From NCBI GenBank assembly GCA_013146195.2, contig CM028377.1:5866239-5930238 (forward strand): DNA of 64,000 nt, in the 5' to 3' direction. Shown one piece after another: positions 10,659 through 21,060 of this stretch (its first letter is position 1; each line of letters begins with the position of its first letter). The stretch is from Codonopsis lanceolata. Lineage: Eukaryota > Streptophyta > Magnoliopsida > Asterales > Campanulaceae. The translations under genes were made by a program, and so were the position numbers. The notes under the pieces were generated by a model that saw only the letters and a program-made list of their open reading frames with translations, made no database searches and was not told where the DNA came from.

Positions 10659-11116
10659 CACTACAAGAAAATGATGAATTTACTACAATTTTATTGCTAC
10701 AAATTAAATTTCATAGTAAAAAATATGATTTTACTACAAAATTTAAACTTTGTAGTTAATTCTACAATCATTACACGACAAACGAATATTATTAGCGATG
10801 AAAGTATTAGCGATGGAAAATTATGTTTCTAATTAGCGACGGAAACTTTAAATTAGCGACAGAATTCCGTTTCTAAATTAATATTAGCGACGGAATTCCG
10901 TCCGTCGCCAAATTTTGTTGCCAAAAAACACCTTTTAAGAATATTCTACATATCTCAGTCGCCAATTTTTTTGGAAATGTGTGCCAACATTAGTGATGGA
11001 ATTTCCGTCGCAAATATCAATATTTCCGTTTCCGATTGGCTACAGATGGCTTCGTCACTAAATTTAATAAATTAGCTACGGAATTTCCGTCGCTAATGTA
11101 CTGAATTTAGTTTTTG

Positions 11117-11118
<2 letters not shown>
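10659..11118. mobile_element. Non-autonomous CACTA element (about 460 bp)
   Basis: The left end is CACTACAAGAAAATG, a canonical CACTA terminal repeat. Inside the left half TTAGCGACGGAA-type words recur; in the right half they appear inverted as TTTCCGTCGCTAAT, giving the palindromic subterminal structure of small CACTA derivatives. The right terminal repeat is degraded (TTTTTGTG at about 11111-11118) and no clean 3-bp target duplication is seen. It interrupts the transposase-like fragment at 10.6 kb. Confidence 0.6.
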
Positions 11119-11121
<3 letters not shown>

Positions 11122-11175
<54 letters not shown>

Positions 11176-11319
11176 TAGTTAACTTCTTTAATCTATGATA
11201 CTCAACTTATCTCACAACTTTGTATATTTAAAGAAAAAAATTGAGAAAATTAAATAAGTAAAGTCATTTTGCATTTGTATGTGGTCACACTATGTTGTCG
11301 ATCTCTATCCAATTCCTTA

Positions 11320-11400
<81 letters not shown>
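11122..11400. repeat. Two (AT)n microsatellites
   Basis: AT dinucleotide runs occupy about 11123-11171 and 11322-11398, with unremarkable AT-rich sequence between them. Confidence 0.9.
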
Positions 11401-11403
<3 letters not shown>

Positions 11404-11860
11404 GCATTAATCATTAGAATTTTTTATTTTTACTCAATTTTTTAAAACATAGTATTTGTCAAACTTTAAAATCATTTGATGGAATTAATCAACTGAATCA
11501 AACAATATTGAAACACAATTAAACTACAAAGCAAAATTTATTTGGATTTGACTGTTGAACATTAATTAGTGGATTTCTATATTTCATTTGACAATTAAGA
11601 TTACATAAAGGCTAAAGTTTACATTTTACAGTTTTTATTACGAGATTGAATCACAAGAATGAACCATGAGATCGAACTGTGAAACTAAACTTCGAAACTG
11701 GACAAGTTGAATTGTACTGGTTTTGTTCAATTTAGTTCAAACTCGAAGTAAATCTGAGCGGTTGAGATCGATTTGATATTTTTCGAACATAGGGTGGCAA
11801 ACAGATTCTGGTATTCGGGTCTCGACTCGTCCCGATCAGCTAAAACCCAATCGGATCACA
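11401..11860. other. AT-rich sequence, possible hAT-like terminus at 11790
   Basis: No gene is seen. The words CATAGGGTGGCAAACAG at about 11790 resemble one end of a plant hAT element, but no partner end was found. Confidence 0.3.
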
Positions 11861-12740
11861 TAACTTAACTTAACTTAACTTAACGTAATGTAACTTAACT
11901 TAACACGCTACGCCTATTGGCGAAATGTTATAATGGACTACGATGGACCATTATAAGATGAAAACACGCTACGCCTATTGGCGAAATGATATAATGGAAT
12001 ACGATGGACCATTATAACATGAAAACACGCTACGCTTATTGGCGAAATGTTATAATTGACTACGATGGACCATTATAACATGAAAACACGATAAGTATAT
12101 TGGCAAAATGTTATAATGGAGTACGATGAACCATTATAGCATGAAAACACGCTACGTCTATTGGCGAAATGGTATAATGGAGTACAATGGACCATTATAA
12201 GATGAAAACACGCTACGCCTATTAGCGAAATGATATAATGGAGTACGATGGACCATTATAACATGAAAACACGCTACCCCTATTGGCGAAATGTTATAAT
12301 GGAGTACTATGATGGACATTATAACATGAAAGCACGCTACGTCTATTGACGAAATGGTATAATGGAGTACTACGATGGACCATTATAACATGAAAACACG
12401 CTACGCCTATTGGCGAAATGGTATAATGGAGTACGATGGACCATTATAACATGAAAACGCGCTACGCCTATTAGCGAAATGTTATAATGGACTACAATGG
12501 ACCATTATAACATGAAAGCACGCTACGCCTATTGACGAAATGGTATAATGGAGTACGATTTACCGTTATAGCATGAAAACACGCTACACCTATTGGCGAA
12601 ATAGTATAATGGAGTACGATGAACCATTATAACATGAAAACACGCTACGCCTATTGTCGAAATGTTATAACTTAACTTAACGTAACGTAACGTAATTTAA
12701 CTTAATGTAACGTAACGTAACTTAACGTAACGTAACATTA
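11861..12740. repeat. 61-bp minisatellite array flanked by TTAAC repeats
   Basis: Twelve full copies and one partial copy of a 61-bp unit run head to tail from about 11902 to 12670. A typical unit reads AACACGCTACGCCTATTGG, then CGAAATG, and then TATAATGG and CCATTATA separated by about 12 bases, so each unit can form a hairpin. Copies differ at a few positions and one or two carry small indels. Both borders are runs of the pentamer CTTAA/CGTAA (11861-11905 and 12668-12737). There is no protein frame. Confidence 0.92.
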
Positions 12741-12754
12741 TATTTATTAACTTT

Positions 12755-13140
12755 TTTTTTCTTTTTTAAGGAAGTAGGGCGGCACCTGCGCAAATATTAT
12801 TAATATAAAAAAGGTACAAACAAGAGGGGGACAACCAGCCTTACCCAACAAAGGGAGGACAAAGGAGCCTAACCTCAGGAAAACAGGCAAAAGCCGACAT
12901 CAACTATTTCTGAAAAGAAAATAAACCTTTGTCATCTAGAAACATTGCCTTACGAGCTTGAGCAGGAAGATCGGCCCTAGAGTGATAAACAACAAATCCC
13001 AAATGAACCGATCCACAAAATTCAAGTCTATCAGCCACTCTGTTTTGTTCCCGGAAAACATGAGATAAGCCAAAATTGTCGAGTAAAGACCGACACTCTC
13101 GAATCTCGTCCTGTTCCAGATCCGGTTGATCCTGTAATTT
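12755..13140 (-). mobile_element. 5'-truncated LINE: RNase H tail plus 3' UTR
   Basis: On the minus strand an open frame encodes the C-terminal LINE RNase H region: ECRSLLDNFGLSHVFREQ, NRVADRLEFCG, FVVYHSRADLPAQARKAMF, ending LFSFQK at 12904. A LINE 3' UTR follows, with GTTGTCCCCCTC, GCGCAGGTGCCGCCC and a poly-A tail at 12745-12765. The upstream limit is near 13140, where the sequence changes to unrelated CT-rich DNA. Confidence 0.7.
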
Positions 13141-13726
13141 CTCAACAGCTCCGGTCGATCTCTTCGTTCTTACAGCGTCGGAGCCCCAACGCCATCCTTC
13201 ATCTTTGCTCATCTCCGGCATCAATTTCATCTGTCATCTCCGTTCGCCTTTTCTCCATCTCCGACGCATAAACACTCTCGGTGAGCCTCATGGCCAACCT
13301 CCTACTTTCTCCCACATCTGCCGCCTCTCACCTCCATCCCAAACTTTCTCTCTCTCCATTGTCGTTTCAACTTCCTCACCCGCCATGGTGGCGGCCATGC
13401 TTCCTCCACCATCGACATCACCCAATCTCCAACCCCAGCGACCTTCATCTCCGACTTGCTTCAAAGATGTCATCTCCATCCAGCTAATCGCCGCCCTCCG
13501 CCATCTTCAATCGATTGATCCTCGGCCTTACCCGCTCAGTTCCTGAAGACGCATCTCTCTGAAATCCAAACTTGGGATTGAAATTTCAATTCCCATATCA
13601 ACAATTCCAAAGAAAGATTTACCATATTTGCTATTTTGATTTTTTTTTTGTTGGATTACTGCTAAACTTGTTTAGATTCATTGATTAAAAATTCAGCTCT
13701 TCAATTCCTTTATAATCAGTAGACTT
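13141..13726. other. CT-rich sequence of unknown origin
   Basis: A 113-codon Pro/Ser/His-rich frame (13205-13546 +) exists, but so do overlapping frames in other registers. This suggests a composition effect rather than a gene. No family is recognised. Confidence 0.35.
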
Positions 13727-13985
13727 GTGACGACCCTCCGGCCCGAGGTGGGACCGAGGGTCGGATCGCCCAAATAAGGACAAGTAGACAATTAAACAAG
13801 CAAGGACTTAATTTATAAAAGCGTGGACGCAACATTGGAGTCGTAGCACGCCTCGGCACCAAACGGCCTGATATTTTTAAAACTTTTAAACCCGATAAAC
13901 AAGAAACAAAATAACCAAGTCTTCGGCGACACTACATGCCGAACCCATGCTAACAGCTTCAAAGACAAGAATTAATAAGGAGCTA
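13727..13985 (-). repeat. 3' end of a long LTR (minus strand)
   Basis: On the plus strand the segment begins TGTGACGACCCTCCGGCC, the complement of the GTCGTCACA-type end shared by the long LTRs at 30821, 55459 and 63241. It runs through GCAACATTGGAGTCG and CTCGGCACCAAACGGCC, blocks also found in those LTRs. It stops where a second LTR begins in the opposite orientation. Confidence 0.5.
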
Positions 13986-13987
13986 AG

Positions 13988-15593
13988 TGTAAGACCCGAA
14001 CCTTCGTGTATTTGACCTTACTGCTTTGCGTGTCGTTCAACCGTAAACTAGCTTACTCGACTTGAGGTAAGAACCTTGATTAATACGGGAGGCTGCATAG
14101 GAGCCAATATATTAGTTCCATATGTTTCATAGACCTTAACTAGTTAAAGTCACACGCCGTGACTCGGCGATAGTTGAATGCGACGCGATTGAGGGTTTAC
14201 TTCCGCTTTTGGGTTCGTGGACCTCGGTTTGGGTCCTAGACCTCTTTAAGATGGTTTGTTAACATGTTTAGATGCCTTAGACTTCACGTTGGAAGTATTC
14301 CTTAAGTCTATCGAAGATCGGAAGTTTTGGAGATGCTTGCGTCTCTCATCGTCACAGCGGGGAATCGAATCGCTAATCGCCTCTCCTTTGGGATTCTTAT
14401 TTCCCTAAGTTGTTATTCAACTTCCTAGAAGTATTTAAGCTTCGTCATTAACCCTTAGACTTGCCTTTAAAAGTCTCCTTTCCTTGCTCGCTTTCTGATT
14501 TCGAGTTGTTCGTCGTCCTGCCGCACGATGTTGCACCCCTTCCGGTTTCGCTCCGAAGTTGTTTCGAGTTGTTCGGGCGTGTTTTAGACTTGTTTTGAGT
14601 TGGGTTAGACCTTAGGTTGGTTGCCCATAAGTTTGGGATCATTTAGATCAAGTTTAGACCAAGTTTTGGAGGTTCGTCGTGATGGGATTTCCGCCTCGGT
14701 ACCCAGTGCAGTGCAGGCGAGGGGCGGCCGGTGAGTGGAGCATGGTGAGGCGCCCGCCTACCGCAGTAGCAGCTCTGGGATTTCTTTCCTGTTTTGATTT
14801 TGGTGTGAAATACCTATTCTACCCCTATTTTAACCCCTCCCCTTTGCCTTGTCCACAGCTTGGAAGGGTAGCATGGTAATCCCTCACCCTTTATAACCCC
14901 AATTCATCCTCTTCCTCTCTCATTTTCATCAATCAACCGTGAGTTTAGAGAGAGAGGGAGGAGGAGCTCCCAAGGGAGAATTGCCGATTCCCGGAGTTCC
15001 GGCCATCGGATTGTCGAGCCGTGACCGCCATCAGCTCTCGCCGAGTAGAGTCTTTCCCCTCGGTTTGTTTCCACATCCTAGAAGTTTGTGGCCGATTGAG
15101 GTGCGTTGCTTAAGCCTAGTTTCTCTCTCTACAAGTATCTTGATGATAGATTAATAGAATCTTGTTCCTTGTGATTTATTGTTGTTATACATGTCAAAAT
15201 GATATGTTTCCATGAATATCGATAGATTTTGGTTAGGGTTGAAACCAAATGGGGTTATTGTGTATTTTGGAATTCTTATGAATTAAGATTGGTTGTTGTT
15301 GGGTTAGAAACCCGGATACATTGTGAATACCGAAATTATACCTTGGAATAGAAATTTGGAACTTGGTAGATTGACCCCAATTCATTTATAAAATTGTTAT
15401 TCTAACCTTAGGATAAAATCCTATATCTTCTTGTGTTCATTGAATCTCAATTCACGAAACTTTGAGAATCGCGGGTGAGACCAATTGGTAATAAGATTGA
15501 TTTTGGCTTAGGACTCTAATTGAGTCTCTTGAATGAGGTTAAGTGCGAGATTATCGCTATTTCTTGGATGGTTTTATGTGAGTCGAGAAATGC
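13988..15593 (+). repeat. 5' portion of a long Ty3/gypsy-type LTR
   Basis: It starts TGTAAGACCCGAACC. Its content parallels the 5' half of the intact solo LTR at 56352-60397 (minus strand): words built around GCGACGCGATTGAGGGTTT, then GGTTTCGCTCCGAAGTTGTT. Purine-rich leader sequence (GAGAGAGAGGGAGGAGGAG) lies near 14950. The copy is cut by the first N gap. Short open frames inside it are not genes. Confidence 0.5.
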
Positions 15594-15693
15594 NNNNNNN
15601 NNNNNNNNNNNNNNNNNNNNNNNNNNNNNNNNNNNNNNNNNNNNNNNNNNNNNNNNNNNNNNNNNNNNNNNNNNNNNNNNNNNNNNNNNNNNN
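15594..15693. other. Assembly gap (100 N)
   Basis: Exactly 100 N, the usual placeholder for a join of unknown length. Sequence on either side need not be adjacent in the genome. Confidence 1.
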
Positions 15694-16382
15694 GCACCTC
15701 TTCACTATGCCACAGCTACTATTTTGGACAAGTGCCTCATTATTAAATCTACGATGGCATGACAAAATCACGGAAGCCGGTATTTCTCATGGAAGCCATA
15801 GTAGAAAATTGCGAGATGAGCGGGGTGCGATTCTAGGTGAGTGTGTGAAGGTGAAGCATAGCAAAATATAAGGAGAATGCCAGCTACTAGGAACCAGACT
15901 CACCCACCCCGATCATCTATCGGTTTCTTCGCTCACTTCCGGCTCTTCAACATCAACTCATCAAGATTGGTGACCTAGAACTTTGTTAAATTGAAGAAAT
16001 ATGTTGCGGTGACATCGGGAGAGCCAATGTTTCAAAGTAGATTTGGTCGAAATTTCCACGGTCGAGGCAAGCGAGAAGACAAGAAGAACAAGAACCCAAG
16101 CTCTTACAATTTGTTTCATCTAGTCAGCCAGCTGATGATGGTCAGCAACCTGAAATTGATCAGCCAAGTGTTCGGCCCGGCAGAGGTCGGTCGGTGGTCG
16201 GTCGGCCGAGAGGTCGTTCAGGCGGTCGGCCGGCAGGAGTCGGCCAACAGGTCGGCCGGTGAGGATGCACCTCCAGCGAAGTTGGTCGGCCGGTGATGTG
16301 CAAGCTGAAATCACGAAAGGAGGAAAACTAGAAGGAGGCCGACATTAGCGGTGACACGGCTCTAAGAGCAAGAAGGAATCTG

Positions 16383-17683
16383 AACTAAATCCGGTACATT
16401 TGTCCCCTTTTCCCCAACTCCTTCTGTCCCTGTCATTGATCCTGTACCAGTATCACCTCCCTCCAATCCTAAGTCTCCCAACACTGGACCAATCAATTTT
16501 TTCCCACCTATTAGGAATCCAACTTTCCATCCTAGACACTCCTACTACCAGGCCAATCTAGTTCTCATTCCTCCTAACTGGGTATTCCCAATAGATCATC
16601 TACCTTACTTTGTCCAGTTTCTTCTCTCTTTTCATGAAGAGAAGAAAAATGAGAAACCCCTTGTCAACCCCATCAAGTACATCGACCACAACCTTAAAAG
16701 AAGACCATATGTATTGTATCCTGTTACACCAAATTTGAGCCAAGAAGACCTTGTGGCAAATTATGGAAAATATTTTGACCCACTTCCATTGCTTTGGAAT
16801 AGATTCTACCTTTCCAATGATAGGTTTGTTCAGGATGAACTTGTTTTTCTGGCTTGGACCATTTATAACAAAGTACATGAACTTCCAGCTCTTCCCCACA
16901 ATGATCCCTTCCTTGTAGGCAGACTTGCCTTACCTGAGGATGATGAAATCAACCAGGACTGGGAACAACCTTCTGTAGAGCCAGGCAAGTTAGCCAGAAT
17001 CCAAAGGGCTGCCAATAAATATGTCCAAGATGCAGTAAATGCTGCAAATCAAGCCTATATAGAACTTCACAGACAGATGGCCTCCATGCCAGGAGGAGCT
17101 TCTATGAGTACTGCTTTCCCTGATGCTTTGTCTAGTCATCCTGCCCCCTTGATCACTGAATTCATTCCTACCATGCCTCACATTATTCCTTCTTCAGTGC
17201 CTTTTGTTGTCTTATCCACAATCTTACCAGTCTCTTCCTCAGCTGAACCCACCACCTTCCACCTGCGCTCTACAACCCATATCTCTACCTTCATTCAGTC
17301 CCACTATTGATGCCTCCACCTCAATACTCCCAGTTACCGTTCCTCTCTCTACACCAACTATACCAGTATCAGTTCCACTAACATCAGCCATTCCAGTGTC
17401 AGTCACCCCATCATCCGTCCAAGATACAGTCATTCCTGTGTCAGTCACTCCAACTTCTGCTCCGGCTATGTCAGCTATACCCACTCCAGCACCAGTTGTG
17501 TCAGTCATTCCTATCATTCTTCCTCCCTCTTTGACTGATACTGCTCCTCAACCTATCCCCACTGTGTCAGCTGCACCTGTCCATCTAGCTGATCCTTCAG
17601 CTGCAATAATTCTATCTTCAGCTGACACTGTAGTTGCTTCTCCCCCTCCTCTAGAAATTGATATTCCTTCTCACCCAAACTAG
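16383..17683 (+). pseudogene. Gag-like ORF with Pro/Ser/Thr-rich tail of a non-autonomous LTR element
   Basis: An open frame without ATG runs from 16383 to 17310. It encodes a globular-looking part (NWVFPIDHLPYFVQFLLSF ... PNLSQEDLVANYGKYFDPL ... LARIQRAANKYVQDA). The frame then shifts near 17204 into a second open frame to 17683 made of degenerate repeats of SVTPTSAPA / PVSVPLTSAIP type, a low-complexity Pro/Ser/Thr/Val linker. No catalytic or zinc-knuckle motif is present. Position inside an LTR element suggests a structural (gag-like) role, but this is inference. The frameshift and missing start mark it as decayed or mis-assembled. Confidence 0.4.
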
Positions 17684-18520
17684 GCCTCCCCTCTGTTTAT
17701 CATGCCTGATCTATCCCTTCATACCTCTCTCCCTCTATCACATCGACCTCTGTCCACACACAAACCTACCCAACGATCCTTTTCGGCGGATGCCTCTAAT
17801 TCTTCTTCGAGCAATCGGTGGATCAATCCTCTATAGACTCCTCATCTGATTCTTCCAAATCAACTTATGAAGATAAGTCTCTTCTCAATCCTTCACAACT
17901 AGCCGTAGAAAAGCCGGAAAAGAAAAGACAAATCATCTCCAAAGCTCGCTTCACCCGAGCACCAAGATTGTCTTTCTGAAGAAATGCCAATCCACGAACT
18001 TTGTCAGCACACATGCACGAACACGAAGCTCAAACCCGACCTACCCTACCCACATGGATGTCTTTTTCCCTCGACATTGAGGATCTTGATATCCATACCT
18101 TTTCGGTTGTTCTCTAGTGACCTGGAACCTCTCAACCACACGCTCTAGAACCTACACCCACGGATCTCTTTCTGCATCGGCCAAACTAGACCTCTGTATG
18201 TTCACCACCTTGGATGAAGTCGGCCTTTACTCATCACACCAACTAGCTTGCCACCCTTCAACGACAAGTAGCCTATACGCTTCCCAACCTTACCCGGATC
18301 ATCACAAGCGAGGTGCAGGCTGCCATTGTTCTTTGGTGCTCCTCGAAGCTCATATGGATGAGCGGAGGACCATATTACTCTACCGGCAAGAATGGGCCAA
18401 CGGGGCTTTCAATGTTGAGCTACTGCTTGCTTCAAACCATTCGGGAGGAGAAAGAAGTAGAAAGCAAGGGTTGATACTTATCTGGCTGAGAACAGAATCC
18501 TTAGGCAAAGATTAAAACTT

Positions 18521-18748
18521 ATGCACGATCGCCGGTGTGGCGACAAGGAAAATGGCGAAGGAGGACTACAAGCTGAACATGAAGCTGAAGATGAACAAGA
18601 AAAAGAAGCTGAACCACAAGCAGCACAAGGAACAGAAGCTGAAGCTGGACAACAAGCTGGACTAGAGACAGTACATGAAGCTGAAGTTGGTCCATCAGTT
18701 GCAGCTCAAGTGGAAAAGCCAACTGAAGGATCTACATCAGCAAATTGA
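18521..18748 (+). pseudogene. Glu/Gln/Ala-rich coiled-coil tail frame
   Basis: A 75-codon frame is dominated by repeats of the type AEHEAEDEQEKEAEPQA and would form a charged helix. It lies just upstream of the polypurine tract and 3' LTR, so it is probably the decayed C-terminal end of the element's protein. No family is recognised. Confidence 0.3.
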
Positions 18749-18942
18749 ATCTCTCACTCTCACAAACTTTGAACTATTTAGAACTCCTGTTTTACTTGTA
18801 GCTTACAATTACCTACTTCTAATTTTCAGCTACTTTCCTTCATATATTATCTGCTTGCTGTACTAACATCCTTTTTGCAGGAACTTAAGCACTTTTAGCT
18901 TTCTGCTTTCAAGTGAATGGTTTTAAGCAAATAGGAGGAGAT

Positions 18943-19991
18943 TGTTGAATCTTGCATAAAATTAAATTTGCTTAAAATCATTCCACTTGATTGTCAGCCA
19001 AAAGCTTAAAAATATTTTGGTCAGCTTGTGATTGTTTGTCAGTCACTTGTTCTACTGACCATATTGTTTAAGTGTCGGTTTGCTTTCCTTATTTGTTTGA
19101 ACTAATACTTGTACTGACACTTTCCCATTTTATGTTTTTGGTAGATATTCTGTTAGATATTCTTTTCCAGGATCTTTTGTGATCTTGAAAAGATATGTTA
19201 CTCTGCCAAACACATTTTCAAATTCAAAATGTGTTCCTAACGGGTTATTCTTGAAGATCATCTATAAATACCCACTGGAAGCATTTTTGAAGACACAGAA
19301 GTCTGAAGCCTCATACTTTCAAGAAATTCTCTACGTTTTAGTCTTCTTAAAAACCATAGCTAGATAATCTTTCTTGTCTAATTCTTTCTAGTTAGTGTTT
19401 AGGCAAACACTGAGTGATCCCTTTTCATATCTTTTGAAATCAGTCAGTTTGTCTCACGAGTCTGATTGTTTCTCAATCATTCTCCACAAACACCGGTCTT
19501 TTGTTGTACACTGATCCATTAGAGATCAAATAGATTTTTAATAAAATTAGTGCACTTCAAAAATCCAAGTCCGACCAACTTGGTAGTGAACGTAGCAGTT
19601 TATCTGTGAACCACTTCAACTGATTTGTCAGCCATTATTTATACTCTTGCAAACTGACCTAACACTTAAGAAGTTTTCAACTGATTAAGTGTCAGCCAGT
19701 TCTAACATAATTGTTTACTTATTTGTTCTAGTAAATTGTGTTTCAGTATCTTCTTCACATTCAGTGATCTACTTTAAAAGCCAACCTCTTTTGGAAACCG
19801 TTGTGTCAGCTAGCTGACCAACTTTCATCAGCTTAAGGCATTTTTAAAGTATTAGCCAGCTGACCAATTTCAGCTAACTGACAAAACCAGTTTTTCGCTG
19901 CAAACTTTACAAGATTTAAAAATCAACCCTCATAGTTTTAAAAGGCTATTCACCCCCCCTCTAACCTTGTTTGTTGCCTACTGGACTTACA
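18943..19991 (+). repeat. 3' LTR of the non-autonomous LTR element
   Basis: It begins TGTTGAATCTTGC directly after a polypurine tract and ends ...CTATTCACCCCCCCTC and GGACTTACA at 19991. GTCAG(C/T) words are scattered throughout (for example GTCAGCCAAAAG, GTCAGCTTGTG, AGCCAGCTGACC). The CTATTCACCCCCC end is shared with the LTR at 36812-38625. The element abuts a truncated TRIM. Confidence 0.6.
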
Positions 19992-20449
19992 TGACCCAAG
20001 GTGCTATGTGCTCAGTGGGACAGTGTTTGGGTTACACGTAGCGGACCGGGCTCTCAGGATCGGGGAGTTACAAATGGTATCAGAGCGGATCCCGGCCGGA
20101 AATGTGGGAACAAAGTGCTGTGCAGGCCAAAATGCTACACCGCAGAAGGTGGGAGCCACCTCTTGATCCCCGTATGAGCCTCCTGCATCGCCTGGGGTAC
20201 GATTCAGCCTTGACGAGGACATCAAGGATTTGAGTGGGGGAGATTGTAATACCCCAATCCCACATCGGGTAGATGTGGGACTTGTGTTTGATTTATAAGG
20301 TAGCCATGCGCTACTACTGGGCACCAACATCATCCATGAACTTTTGGGTCGGCTTGTGGTGGGCCTGATGACCCAAGGTGTTGTGTGCTTAGTGGGCCAG
20401 TGTGTGGGTTACACGTAGCGGACCGGGCTCTCGGGCTCTCGTCGTTACA
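19992..20449 (+). mobile_element. TRIM (terminal-repeat retrotransposon in miniature), 5'-truncated
   Basis: The right LTR (20245-20449, 205 bp) starts TGTAATACCCCAATCCC and ends CGTCGTTACA. The left LTR keeps only its last about 81 bp (19992-20072, TGACCCAAGGTGCTATG ... GGGGAGTTACA). Right after it lies a primer-binding site TGGTATCAGAGC (20075-20086), complementary to the initiator tRNA-Met 3' end. A polypurine tract GAGTGGGGGAGAT precedes the right LTR. The interior is only about 170 bp and non-coding, as in TRIMs, which move with enzymes supplied in trans. Confidence 0.75.
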
Positions 20450-20684
20450 TAACAACATTTTAAAGGTAATAAGGATTTGTAACTTTAAACAAAACGACGT
20501 ACAATTAGTCATGATTATACATTAGACAATGACTGATACTGAATTTATTTATAGACATTGCGTAAGATACCATCAACGAAAACTGTTTTCTCTGGAATTT
20601 GAATGAAATTCTACAATTAGATGGAGTAAGTGACATTTTTGGAATAATTAACCTCGTGTGATGGGATTTTATATAAATAAATAA

Positions 20685-20738
<54 letters not shown>

Positions 20739-21060
20739 CAATAAAAAACTTTAATGATAACCAAATAAGATAAAACAATTAGAATCATTTACTCAATTAA
20801 AGTTGAATAATATACAATTGCATGAGACCCACCAATTAGCTATTTCATTATTACAAATTTAAAATTCGATTGAGAGAAAATACAAAAATATACAAATTTC
20901 AAAAAAAAATAGAAGGAAACTATCATTATCACAAGGAAAAAGTACAAATATGTATATTTACATCAATTGCTTTTTTCCAACATTGTGCCAGGAGAAACAT
21001 GATGATTATTTAGGAATGAAGAGTATAGTTTAGAAATACTTCTTTAAATATGAAAGGATT
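20450..21060. repeat. AT-rich sequence with an (AT)n microsatellite
   Basis: About 24 AT dinucleotides lie at 20690-20738, preceded by ATAA units. The rest is non-coding AT-rich sequence. Confidence 0.7.

Larger units (their letters stand above)
15694..18942 (+). mobile_element. Internal region of a non-autonomous LTR element
   Basis: Between the gap and the LTR that starts at 18943 lies sequence with no reverse transcriptase or integrase motifs. It holds a GTCGGCCGG-rich stretch (16185-16290), decayed coding frames (16383-17683 and 18521-18748) and a polypurine tract ATAGGAGGAGAT at 18931-18942 just before the LTR. The same polypurine wording precedes the minus-strand LTR at 38625, so the two elements belong to one broad family. 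The 5' LTR is not visible. Confidence 0.5.

Noticed and set aside
11790..11860. hAT terminus CATAGGGTGGCAAACAG
   Set aside because: No complementary end or 8-bp duplication was found; one short match is not enough.
11902..12670. Regular 61-bp repeats as a CRISPR-like array
   Set aside because: The units are contiguous with no unique spacers, the genome is a plant, and the pattern is that of a minisatellite.
13205..13546. 113-codon Pro/Ser/His-rich ORF as a gene
   Set aside because: Overlapping open frames of similar length exist in other registers and on the other strand. CT-rich composition explains them, and no family is recognised.
15520..15871. ORFs spanning the first N gap
   Set aside because: They are created by reading through N and have no evidential value.
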